Positions 1-5,551 of a stretch of DNA of 8,111 nucleotides are shown here, one piece after another. The stretch comes from Deltaproteobacteria bacterium (GTDB lineage: Bacteria; Desulfobacterota; Desulfarculia; Adiutricales; Adiutricaceae), in assembly GCA_031267005.1 (NCBI GenBank), contig JAIRZX010000231.1, positions 1 to 8,111 of the forward strand. Direction: 5' to 3'. Under the pieces are notes generated by a model. The model saw only the letters and a program-made list of their open reading frames with translations. It did not search any database and was not told the origin of the DNA. Position 1 is the first letter of the stretch. Every line of letters begins with the position of its first letter. The translations under genes and the position numbers were made by a program.

Positions 1-165
1 AAGCTCTCTGTAAAAGTAGCAGAGGAATAAAGAATTTTCGTGGTGTAAAACGTAAGATGAGCAACTATCCTCTTAGACGAAAAGAGCAACCCATAAACAT
101 ATGCGAGAAGTCCCAACCAAAAATTAAAAAATGAGGAATCCTTAAGTTAGGAGTATTGAGGCTAG

Positions 166-179
166 GGCTGGAAACGGCC
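166..179 (+). other. GAAA-tetraloop hairpin in possible hxs leader
   Basis: The sequence GGCTG-GAAA-CGGCC can form a five-pair stem (one G-U pair) capped by a GNRA-type tetraloop. It lies about 170-180 bases before hxsD on the coding strand. It could be part of a structured 5' leader, but no known riboswitch consensus is matched. Confidence 0.35.
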
Positions 180-210
180 GTGTAGATCCTTGAGTTGCGT
201 CGACCTTGCC

Positions 211-242
211 ACTGTCCGGTAAGTTTGGCAGAAACGGACGGT
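211..242 (+). promoter_or_regulatory. Eight-pair hairpin in possible hxs leader
   Basis: ACTGTCCG (211-218) pairs with CGGACGGT (235-242), giving eight pairs with one G-U wobble around a 16-nt loop. The loop contains TGGCA (226-230), which can pair with TGCCA (207-211) just 5' of the stem. The two pairings interleave like an H-type pseudoknot, although they compete for base 211. Placement about 105 bases ahead of hxsD fits a cis-regulatory leader element. The function is inferred only from structure. Confidence 0.35.
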
Positions 243-347
243 TCCCACTAAAGCCGCTCCCCCCTCATCTAGACATCTTGCCCTTCTGTAAGGCATGGAA
301 CTGGTTGCTCCGTTCGGCTGATGTGGCTATCAAAGGTTCAGACCATC

Positions 348-695
348 ATGTTTTCTAAAGAAGACCGAGAAACAACGCAGTTCGAGATCTCTGAAGACGG
401 GAAGTTCGGTACCGTCAGGGCCTTCAAGCTCTTTTTCGAGCGGGACTGCGTGCTGACGGTCGCGGGCAGACGCTCCTCCCGGTATTGGGTGTCGGCCCGT
501 CCGTCCGGCGAAAAGCAGATCGAGTTGAGCTTCTCGGCCAAGGACGGGACCACGGTCAACGAGACCTTCCTGATGGACGTATTAAACGATCTGGTGGACA
601 CCCAGATTCGCCTGGATCTGGAAAAGGAGTTCGGGGGGCTCCGGCAGACCATAGTGGACTACGCCTTCTTGCAGGTGGGAGGGAAGGATGTATAG
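348..695 (+). CDS. hxsD: His-Xaa-Ser system protein HxsD
   Basis: This is a small (115 aa) cytoplasmic protein with no signal peptide or membrane segment. It matches the HxsD family as I know it. A beta-rich N-terminal half (an FGTVRAFKLFFERDCVL segment, then SFSAKDG) is followed by a helical C-terminal half with LNDLVDTQIR at residues 79-88 and GLRQTIVDYAF after it; the family's hallmark is an LLND...LR-type motif in this place. HxsD accompanies the HxsB/HxsC radical SAM pair, but its biochemical role is not known to me; a substrate-binding or chaperone role is inference. I chose ATG 348 because AAAGG lies 11 nt upstream and the N terminus then fits the family. An in-frame ATG at 321 would add nine residues but has no visible ribosome-binding site. 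The stop overlaps the hxsB start by 8 nt. Confidence 0.82.
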   Translation: MFSKEDRETTQFEISEDGKFGTVRAFKLFFERDCVLTVAGRRSSRYWVSARPSGEKQIELSFSAKDGTTVNETFLMDVLNDLVDTQIRLDLEKEFGGLRQTIVDYAFLQVGGKDV

Positions 696-2136
696 TCTGC
701 TCCCATTTCAGTTCGGGAGGGTGCCAGCGAGAAATGTTCTCGTCGTGAACGAGTGCGGGGACCACTATTTCCTGGCTGAGGAGGTGTTCTCCAGCTTCAT
801 AGAACATCGGATGGACGAGTCGTCGGACGAGTTCCTTGACCTCAAGTCCAAACTTTTCTTGTACCAGGATGATCCGGAGCTCTCCCTTCAGAAGATCGCT
901 GCCCGCTACAGGACCAGGAAGTCTTTCCTGAGGGAGTTCACTTCCCTCCACATGCTGGTGGTAACTCTCCGTTGCAACCAACGGTGCGACTATTGTCAGG
1001 CGTCCAGCGCCGACGAGGGAGCGTCCCAGTTTGACATGACCTCGGAAACCGCTTTTAAGATCGTGGACATGGTCTTCCGGTCGCCTTCAAGGCATCCGAA
1101 GATAGAGTTCCAGGGGGGCGAGCCTCTCCTGAACTGGACGGTCATCCGGGACACGGTGAAATACGCGGAGAGGAAGGCGACTGAGACCGGCAAGGAGGCG
1201 AGTTTCGTGGTCTGCACGAACCTCACAGCCGTCACACTCGACCAGCTCAGTTTCCTGAGGGATCACCGAGTGAGTATCTCCACTTCCCTGGACGGCCCGC
1301 AATGTTTGCACGACATGTGCCGGAAGACCCGGCAGGGCGGGGCAACTCACGCCGGGTTCGAGTCGAAGCTCGAGCTGGCAAGAGGGGTGCTCGGCAATGG
1401 CTCAGTAAACGCGCTAATGACTACTACCGCCCATACCCTTGGAAGAATGGGCGAGGTGACCGACGAGTATCTTAGGCTGGGCATGAACGGGATCTTCATT
1501 AGATCGTTAAACCCTTATGGTTTCGCGGCTGAGGACGCCAGGACCCTGGGCTATGCCTCTGAATCGTTCGTCGATTGCTACTTGAAGTCCCTGGAGTACA
1601 TATTCGAGCTAAATAGGAATGTTTATTTCCCAGAATATTTCGCTTCGCTTCTCTTTTCCAGGATACTCACGCCATATCCGACTGGCTTTGTGGACCTGCA
1701 GTCACCGTCCGGTTGCGGGATAAGCGGTGCCATATACGATTACGACGGGTCAGTATTCCCTTCTGACGAGGCCAGGATGTTAGCCCGGATGGGCGATAGG
1801 CATTTTTTCCTCGGGAATGTCTTAAACGACAGCTTCGAGGACATCTTCGCGGGAAAGAAACTCAGGGCTTTGACGGCTGGAGCTTGCGTGGAGACTACGC
1901 CGTGTTGCGCCAGATGCGTCTATCAGGCCTTCTGTGGAACGGATCCGGTCAGAAACTACCTGGAGACAGGTGACGAACTGAGGAGCATGGAATGTTCGCC
2001 TTTCTGCGCGAAACACAAGGGGGTTTTCAACGGGCTCTTCCGGATACTTAAAGAGAATGATCCGTTTAAGCTGGACGTAATTTGGAGCTGGATAACTAAG
2101 AACAGATTTCTGGTAGAGCGTCATGAAAACTGTTAG
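688..2136 (+). CDS. hxsB: Radical SAM protein HxsB of the His-Xaa-Ser system
   Basis: This 482-residue cytoplasmic enzyme has a roughly 90-residue N-terminal domain, then a radical SAM core. C96, C100 and C103 (CNQRCDYC) form the CX3CX2C motif that binds the SAM-cleaving [4Fe-4S] cluster, and GGEP at 143-146 is the SAM-binding motif. The C-terminal third is cysteine-rich (C343, C400, C406, C407, C410, C416, C436, C440), typical of a SPASM-type domain carrying auxiliary Fe-S clusters in peptide-modifying enzymes. Together with the adjacent second radical SAM gene and HxsD, this identifies HxsB. It presumably modifies the His-Xaa-Ser peptides encoded downstream, but the reaction is not determined here. 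The ATG overlaps hxsD by 8 nt, with GGAGG five nt upstream inside hxsD, so translation is probably coupled. All key residues are present and the gene looks intact. Confidence 0.9.
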   Translation: MYSLLPFQFGRVPARNVLVVNECGDHYFLAEEVFSSFIEHRMDESSDEFLDLKSKLFLYQDDPELSLQKIAARYRTRKSFLREFTSLHMLVVTLRCNQRCDYCQASSADEGASQFDMTSETAFKIVDMVFRSPSRHPKIEFQGGEPLLNWTVIRDTVKYAERKATETGKEASFVVCTNLTAVTLDQLSFLRDHRVSISTSLDGPQCLHDMCRKTRQGGATHAGFESKLELARGVLGNGSVNALMTTTAHTLGRMGEVTDEYLRLGMNGIFIRSLNPYGFAAEDARTLGYASESFVDCYLKSLEYIFELNRNVYFPEYFASLLFSRILTPYPTGFVDLQSPSGCGISGAIYDYDGSVFPSDEARMLARMGDRHFFLGNVLNDSFEDIFAGKKLRALTAGACVETTPCCARCVYQAFCGTDPVRNYLETGDELRSMECSPFCAKHKGVFNGLFRILKENDPFKLDVIWSWITKNRFLVERHENC

Positions 2137-3286
2137 AGGCACCGCTTCCGGGGAGTTCGGAAGTATAGTGGGTGAAATAACCAGGACAGGCGTGCCGTTC
2201 TACCGCAGGAGCGGTCGCATTCGGCTAGCAGACACTCTCGGTTTCGACTGCCTGGGCTACGCCGGGTATTTAACCGAGGGCATGAAAGGAGGTTTACTGC
2301 ACCCTGACGGGATATACGCCGCTTCTGGCACGGAGGGTGTAGAAGAAGGGGATATCGTCATGCTAACTTCCGACGGGACCGTGACGGTGCTGTGGGGGGC
2401 AAACTCTTCCCAAAACTCCCTGTTCGTCACGAAGGCGTGCAACTGCGATTGCCTCATGTGCCCTCAGCCACCAGCAATTCACGATCCTCAGGATTTAGTC
2501 CGAGCGGAGAAGGTCCTCGATTGCCTCCGTTCCAGGAGCGTGAAGCAGATATGCATTACCGGCGGTGAGCCAACAGTGCTTGGCGCTAGATTCCTGAAGG
2601 TGCTCGAGAGATGTTCCCGAGAGCATCCGGAAGCCGCCGTAAACGTGCTCACCAACGGGAAGCTCTTCAGTGATCCTGAATTTGCGGGCAAGACCGCCTC
2701 TGCCTCGAACGGGAAGGCTCTGTTCTGCGTGTCCCTTCATTCAGATATAGACACCGTGCATGACCGGCTTGTCGGTGCCAGAGGAAGCTATGCCGCCGCA
2801 CAGGCGGGAATCTACAACCTGGCGAAGCTGGGATGCGCGGTAGAAATACGCCATGTAATATCGAAAGGGAATTTCAATAGGCTTAAAAGGTTCTCCGAAC
2901 AGATGTATTCCTATTTCCCTTTTTGCGCCCACTATGCTTTTATGGGGATGGAAATCTGCGGACAGGCCTTTAAGAATTTCGATGAGATAAACGTCTCCCC
3001 GCTGGAATACCGGGATTGTCTGGAAGAGGCGGTCATGAGCATGTACCGTGCTGGCCTTCCTGTTTCGGTATACAACGTGCCCTTGTGTCTGTGCTCTGAA
3101 AAGACGCGCCCTTTCGCCCGCCAGTCCATTTCAAGCTGGAAGAACATCTTCATGTCCCAGTGCGAGGAGTGCTCAAAGAAGGACAAGTGTGCCGGGTTTT
3201 TCGGAACTTCGGCTTTTTTGCCGGGCGATCTAGTCCGGCCATTCAGGGAGGACGCATGCGATGACTCTTCAGCATGTTGGGGTTGA
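2123..3286 (+). CDS. hxsC: Radical SAM protein HxsC of the His-Xaa-Ser system
   Basis: This 387-residue protein is the second radical SAM enzyme of the pair. An N-terminal domain of about 100 residues precedes the core. C106, C110 and C113 (CNCDCLMC) give the CX3CX2C cluster motif, followed closely by PQPP, and ITGGEP at 145-150 is the SAM-binding motif. C322, C324, C347, C350 and C356 (including CEECSKKDKC) suggest at least one auxiliary cluster, fewer cysteines than in HxsB. HxsC always appears as HxsB's partner in described systems, and together they are expected to act on the downstream repeat peptides. The ATG lies inside the end of hxsB (14-nt overlap) with only a weak GGTAGAG upstream, so coupling to hxsB translation is likely. 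The C-terminal coding end overlaps a further small ORF in another frame. Confidence 0.9.
   Translation: MKTVRGTASGEFGSIVGEITRTGVPFYRRSGRIRLADTLGFDCLGYAGYLTEGMKGGLLHPDGIYAASGTEGVEEGDIVMLTSDGTVTVLWGANSSQNSLFVTKACNCDCLMCPQPPAIHDPQDLVRAEKVLDCLRSRSVKQICITGGEPTVLGARFLKVLERCSREHPEAAVNVLTNGKLFSDPEFAGKTASASNGKALFCVSLHSDIDTVHDRLVGARGSYAAAQAGIYNLAKLGCAVEIRHVISKGNFNRLKRFSEQMYSYFPFCAHYAFMGMEICGQAFKNFDEINVSPLEYRDCLEEAVMSMYRAGLPVSVYNVPLCLCSEKTRPFARQSISSWKNIFMSQCEECSKKDKCAGFFGTSAFLPGDLVRPFREDACDDSSACWG
3246..3251 (+). promoter_or_regulatory. Strong ribosome-binding site inside the hxsC 3' end
   Basis: GGGAGG lies nine bases before the ATG at 3261. It is the best Shine-Dalgarno match of the hxs operon and has no role for hxsC itself. 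It is the main support for the 44-codon ORF that follows. Confidence 0.5.
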
Positions 3287-3395
3287 TCCCTTATTTGGCC
3301 CGGCTTGGCCTGGTTTTCCGGTTCCTCCCGAAGGCAATCGGCCAACCATTGATCGACCGCCTGTGAGGCACCAGGCAGAAGTCCTTAATCCTTAA
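3261..3395 (+). CDS. Small proline-rich ORF (44 aa) coupled to hxsC
   Basis: I do not recognise this product. The ORF starts with ATG inside the last codons of hxsC (26-nt overlap, different frame), has GGGAGG nine nt upstream, and ends at TAA 3393-3395. Of 44 residues 10 are proline, clustered in segments such as PAWPGFPVPP (14-23) and DRPPVRH (31-37). There is no signal peptide, no membrane segment, no cysteine and no His-Xaa-Ser repeat. The overlap chain continues the pattern hxsD-hxsB-hxsC, which argues for a real fourth member of the operon, perhaps an accessory or another precursor peptide. Against it, the length is small enough for chance, and high GC with many CCN codons yields proline by default. 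Confidence 0.45.
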   Translation: MTLQHVGVDPLFGPAWPGFPVPPEGNRPTIDRPPVRHQAEVLNP

Positions 3396-3555
3396 CCCTT
3401 TGGAAGCCTCGAGGAGTACCTCCGGTCACACGTGGGCGTTAACAAGTAAATCTTTTCGTTTAGGCAGACAAAATTTTATTTTTTATCCTTCACGGTTCAG
3501 TTTCTATTTCAATATAATTCGGTTGTTTAAACCTGTCTAACGAGGAATTATCAAC
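3396..3555 (+). promoter_or_regulatory. AT-rich intergenic region with probable hxsA1 promoter
   Basis: Perfect TATAAT at 3513-3518 is preceded, with an 18-nt gap, by TTCACG at 3489-3494 (four of six matches to the -35 consensus). Transcription would begin near 3525, about 30 bases before the first peptide gene. A palindrome GTTTAAAC (3525-3532) sits at that point. The DNA from about 3450 is much richer in A and T than the hxs genes. I see no clear terminator after the upstream operon, so read-through may also contribute. Confidence 0.5.
3542..3546 (+). promoter_or_regulatory. Ribosome-binding site of the first His-Xaa-Ser peptide gene
   Basis: GAGGA lies nine bases before ATG 3556 and fixes the start. 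The paralogue has AAGGAG at 4091-4096 with the same nine-base spacing. Confidence 0.6.
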
Positions 3556-3801
3556 ATGCGTTTTCTAATTTTTTCCCTCTTTGCCATCTTGGGGCTTCTC
3601 GTCTCGGGCTTAGAAACAGGCACGAGCCAGAATTCTTTTGCCCCGCTCTCGTTCACCCGCGTGGACAAGGCAGTATGCGAGAACGGCCTTCTATATTTCA
3701 CCGATGTATTGTCTGTGAACGGCGATTGCGGTCTGCTTGCGCAACATCATTACAGCCATCACAGCCATGCGAGCCACTTTAGCCGCGTCTCAGACTTATA
3801 A
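3556..3801 (+). CDS. hxsA: His-Xaa-Ser repeat peptide 1 (HxsA-type precursor)
   Basis: This 81-residue peptide is the likely substrate of HxsB/HxsC. Residues 1-18 look like a Sec signal: one Arg at position 2, a hydrophobic stretch to residue 17 and VSG at 16-18 before a possible cleavage point. The middle holds a segment ending in GLLYFTDV that is shared with the second peptide (GPLFFTDA). The C terminus carries four in-register His-Xaa-Ser triplets, HYS-HHS-HAS-HFS, at residues 65-76 (bases 3748-3783), preceded by an extra His and followed by RVSDL. Two cysteines lie in the middle region and are absent from the paralogue. It has its own ribosome-binding site and a probable promoter. HxsA proteins vary, and I cannot tell which HxsA subtype this is. 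The modification and the final function are unknown. Confidence 0.82.
   Translation: MRFLIFSLFAILGLLVSGLETGTSQNSFAPLSFTRVDKAVCENGLLYFTDVLSVNGDCGLLAQHHYSHHSHASHFSRVSDL
3748..3783 (+). repeat. Four His-Xaa-Ser codon triplets in peptide 1
   Basis: Four consecutive nine-base units encode HYS, HHS, HAS and HFS. The repeats are degenerate at the nucleotide level, unlike those in the second peptide gene. This is the presumed modified core. Confidence 0.8.
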
Positions 3802-3945
3802 GCAGAACAGAATATGATAACATCGGTCTTGAAGTACTAGATGTCAAGCAACCATGCAAGGAAAAAATTTCAAAGTTTCTTAACCGTGTCTCGATATTTT
3901 TTACGAATTTCATTGACGTCCAGCGGTATACGATTGTGCTTAGCT

Positions 3946-3977
3946 CCTTGTCCATTCCGGGACCAAAGTTTTTTTTT
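3946..3977 (+). terminator. Possible intrinsic terminator of peptide gene 1
   Basis: An imperfect stem (CTTGTCC, 3947-3953, with GGACCAAAG, 3960-3968, two bulged bases) is followed directly by nine T residues (3969-3977). The long T run is the stronger part; the stem is weak. It lies about 145 bases after the first peptide gene. Confidence 0.4.
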
Positions 3978-4040
3978 GAGATCATTGAAAGGGATTCAAA
4001 ACTGGTTTTTTAGTATTCAAAATTTTTCCTAAAACAGACT

Positions 4041-4060
4041 GGAGCCTGCTCCTGTAAAAT
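4041..4060 (+). promoter_or_regulatory. Inverted repeat and -10-like element before peptide gene 2
   Basis: GGAGC-CT-GCTCC (4041-4052) is a perfect five-base inverted repeat with a two-base spacer. It ends two bases before TAAAAT (4055-4060), which resembles a -10 box. An operator between -35 and -10 is possible. No good -35 hexamer is present, so an activator would be needed. This is a weak prediction. Confidence 0.3.
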
Positions 4061-4105
4061 TCTTCACCTGCTTTAGTAACTCGTATCATTAAGGAGTTTA
4101 CAACC

Positions 4106-4357
4106 ATGCGATTCATAATCTTTGTCCTGTTCGCCATTGCGGGGTTTGTCGCTTCAGGAATCAGTTCCACCGTCAACCAGTTGGCTCCTGGGGTCGACTC
4201 GCTAGTACGTATTGACCAGGTGTCCTTCAAGCCCGGCCCCCTATTCTTCACTGACGCCACGAACTCCATCGCCGCGGAGTGGCTTTCCGCAGGACATTAC
4301 AGCCACAGTAGCCACAGTAGCCACGAGAGCCATACCAGCCACACCTCTGGTTGGTAG
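4106..4357 (+). CDS. hxsA: His-Xaa-Ser repeat peptide 2 (HxsA-type precursor)
   Basis: This 83-residue peptide is a paralogue of the preceding one. Shared features are the MRF start, a hydrophobic signal-like segment (residues 3-17) with ASG at 16-18 as a possible cleavage site, an R-I-D motif, GPLFFTDA in the middle and a His-Xaa-Ser tail. The tail starts at residue 64, almost the same place as in peptide 1, and has six uninterrupted triplets (HYS, HSS, HSS, HES, HTS, HTS; bases 4295-4348), then Gly-Trp at the end. It contains no cysteine. AAGGAG nine nt before the ATG fixes the start. It is the expected substrate of HxsB/HxsC; secretion follows from the signal-like segment. A membrane-anchored form is possible if the segment is not cleaved. 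No protease or exporter gene is nearby. Confidence 0.83.
   Translation: MRFIIFVLFAIAGFVASGISSTVNQLAPGVDSLVRIDQVSFKPGPLFFTDATNSIAAEWLSAGHYSHSSHSSHESHTSHTSGW
4295..4348 (+). repeat. Six His-Xaa-Ser codon triplets in peptide 2
   Basis: Six consecutive nine-base units. The second and third are identical (CAC AGT AGC, 4304-4321), as expected from recent slippage or unequal crossing over. The last-position serine codon is AGC in five units and TCT in the sixth. Presumed modified core. Confidence 0.85.
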
Positions 4358-4475
4358 ACAAGAACCGAGCTGGATACGTTTCGGAGCTGTCCGTAGCGTT
4401 GCACCAGTTAGCTCGAATCCCTAATCCCGTAAAGTTGCGTGCTTAGGGAGAATTTAATCCTGAACACCAGTGAGA

Positions 4476-4534
4476 CGACAGATCGGCGCAGGGTGTCCGC
4501 ATGTCATCCTGCGCCTGAATCTGTCGACTTTTTT
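4476..4534 (+). terminator. Strong intrinsic terminator after the hxs locus
   Basis: CGACAGAT (4476-4483) pairs with ATCTGTCG (4519-4526) and GGCGCAGG (4485-4492) with CCTGCGCC (4508-4515), separated by a small 1x3 internal loop. The 15-nt apical loop is followed downstream of the stem by six T residues (4529-4534). This is a 16-pair stem plus T run, about 120 bases after the second peptide gene, and very likely ends its transcript. Confidence 0.8.
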
Positions 4535-4547
4535 GATTGTTCGGGTA

Positions 4548-4580
4548 TCCGGACATTTCCGAAAGTGGAAAAGTCCAGGA
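4548..4580. repeat. Second long hairpin downstream of the terminator
   Basis: GGACATTTCC (4551-4560) faces GGAAAAGTCC (4567-4576) with one mismatch and a six-base loop. TCC/GGA extends it by three pairs past a one-base bulge. There is no T run, so it is not a standard terminator. It could be a backup terminator structure, a protein-binding palindrome or an RNA-processing signal. Confidence 0.5.
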
Positions 4581-5260
4581 CTAATCCAATTCAAAGCGAA
4601 TTTTGGAAGCTCGAAGTGATAATTTATTATTGGTGAACTTGAAATAGATTGTTGCAAGAATACTTCATTTCTGGCGGATATCCTGTTTCGTAAGCAGGCT
4701 TTGAATTAGTTGACGAGAAGAGAAGGAACAGTGCATTGGGGAAAGCAAGCCTGGTTTCAGAAGGATGTCGGCCTGGCTTCGGGAGCGAACAGGCGGGGTA
4801 TCAGGTGGCCGTCAGACTTGCCTCGGAGCGGAAAACCTGAGTCCGGGTGGAGAGGGTTAGCCGACAGCCTGGGACTGGGTCCAGACCTCTATGAACGGAG
4901 TACCCGTTAACTGTGATAACTGACCTGTCAGCCCCGGTTGTGGTGGGGTACAGGCCCACGTGCGGCAAGGCCGCCCAGCGCCGTTATGAGGGCCGTGCCG
5001 CCCTTCCGGTTAATCCGTCCAGCGCCAAGTCTAGCACGCCCGCGTACTGATACTGTTTAGTAATTTTGGCTATCAAGGCAGTTGGAGCTACTTCCCCCTA
5101 ACCATCTATCTCCTCCCCCTTGAACTGATACTATACCACTACTTGTTCTTGAAGTGGTCGCAGGACATCGAGGTTACAGTTGGCTACTAAACATTGATGC
5201 CTAGCGTTCTCTGGTGAACGGATGCGAGAAAAGATCCTTCAGTCGGTCCTTTAGAAGAAC

Positions 5261-5308
5261 TTTTCATATTGTAGCCTGTATGCTAGAATAGGTAAAGAGA
5301 ATTATAAT
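5261..5308 (+). promoter_or_regulatory. Possible promoter of the response regulator genes
   Basis: TTTTCA (5261-5266), a 17-base gap and TAGAAT (5284-5289) make a plausible sigma-70-type promoter. A perfect TATAAT lies just downstream at 5303-5308 but lacks a matching -35. Either gives an untranslated leader of roughly 240 bases before the start at 5552. No sigma-54 -24/-12 element was found here. Confidence 0.3.
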
Positions 5309-5534
5309 CCTCGGCCAGGAGCCGGAAAGCCCTGTTGGGGGTCTTCCAGGACCTTTCCCGAATGCCTTGCGCTTCGTCGCGTGAGGCCATGCGGCTTCCC
5401 TTGAAATCCTGTTTTCCCAGCCCATTCCATCGGGCCCTTGCCAGCACCGTCCGTTCCTGGCAGTCCCGCTCCAGCCCGGACCCTTTCCTTTCCGTCTTTG
5501 ACCGGCTCCGCCCACCATGCCCCGCGTCCCGGCC

Positions 5535-5540
5535 AGGAGG
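5535..5540 (+). promoter_or_regulatory. Ribosome-binding site fixing the start of regulator 1
   Basis: AGGAGG lies eleven bases before ATG 5552. The downstream paralogue has the same AGGAGG (7006-7011) with the same eleven-base spacing, which supports both starts and argues against the in-frame upstream ATG at 5438. Confidence 0.6.
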
Positions 5541-5551
5541 CCCGACCGAAG

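Larger units (their letters stand above)
1..347. other. Gene-free leader region upstream of the hxs operon
   Basis: I see no supported coding region here. The first 160 bases are AT-rich. A small inverted repeat (CTCTT at 70-74 with AAGAG at 82-86) lies near the left edge. Two better hairpins at 166-179 and 211-242 are listed separately. I could not find a convincing sigma-70 or sigma-54 promoter for hxsD; the transcription start may lie here or further upstream, outside the window. Confidence 0.5.
3802..4105 (+). other. Intergenic region between the two peptide genes
   Basis: About 300 AT-rich bases without a supported gene. They contain a possible terminator (3946-3977), a direct repeat ATTCAAAA at 3994-4001 and 4015-4022, and the promoter-like region of the second peptide gene. 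A 63-codon open frame at 3841 has no family resemblance and no good start signal. Confidence 0.5.
4358..5551. other. 1.2-kb region without a convincing gene
   Basis: After the terminator (4476-4534) and a second hairpin (4548-4580) the DNA is AT-rich to about 4710. It is then GC-rich to about 5040, mixed to 5300, and GC-rich in the leader of the regulator gene. Small inverted repeats are present: CTGAC-CT-GTCAG (4920-4931), GCGGC-AAG-GCCGC (4962-4974), and ACCACT/AGTGGT (5135-5158). Open frames are short and resemble nothing known to me. I found no tRNA, CRISPR array, transposase remnant or recognised structured RNA. Confidence 0.5.

Noticed and set aside
204..242. Cobalamin riboswitch, suggested by GCCACTGT
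   Set aside because: The remaining conserved parts, in particular the B12-box-like AGCCAGGA...CTGCC segment, are missing.
305..333. Promoter TTGCTC-17-TATCAA directly before hxsD
   Set aside because: Both boxes are poor, and transcription would start almost at the start codon, leaving no room for a ribosome-binding site.
3841..4032. 63-codon open frame between the peptide genes
   Set aside because: It runs through the T9 terminator-like site, lacks a good ribosome-binding site and resembles no protein.
4295..4348. Tandem nine-base repeats as a possible CRISPR or iteron array
   Set aside because: The period is exactly three codons and lies in frame in a peptide gene; there are no spacers.
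4806..4821. Sigma-54-like sequence TGGCC...CTTGC
   Set aside because: The GG and GC elements are 11 rather than 10 bases apart, and no gene follows at a suitable distance.
4710..4910. TTG/GTG-started open frame of 59-66 codons, rich in Trp and Arg
   Set aside because: There is some AAGGA before GTG 4731, but the spacing is too short, the start codons are rare and no family is recognised. More likely chance.
5438..5551. Upstream in-frame start for regulator 1
   Set aside because: It would add 38 low-complexity residues before a receiver that normally begins at once, and AGGAGG is correctly placed for ATG 5552.
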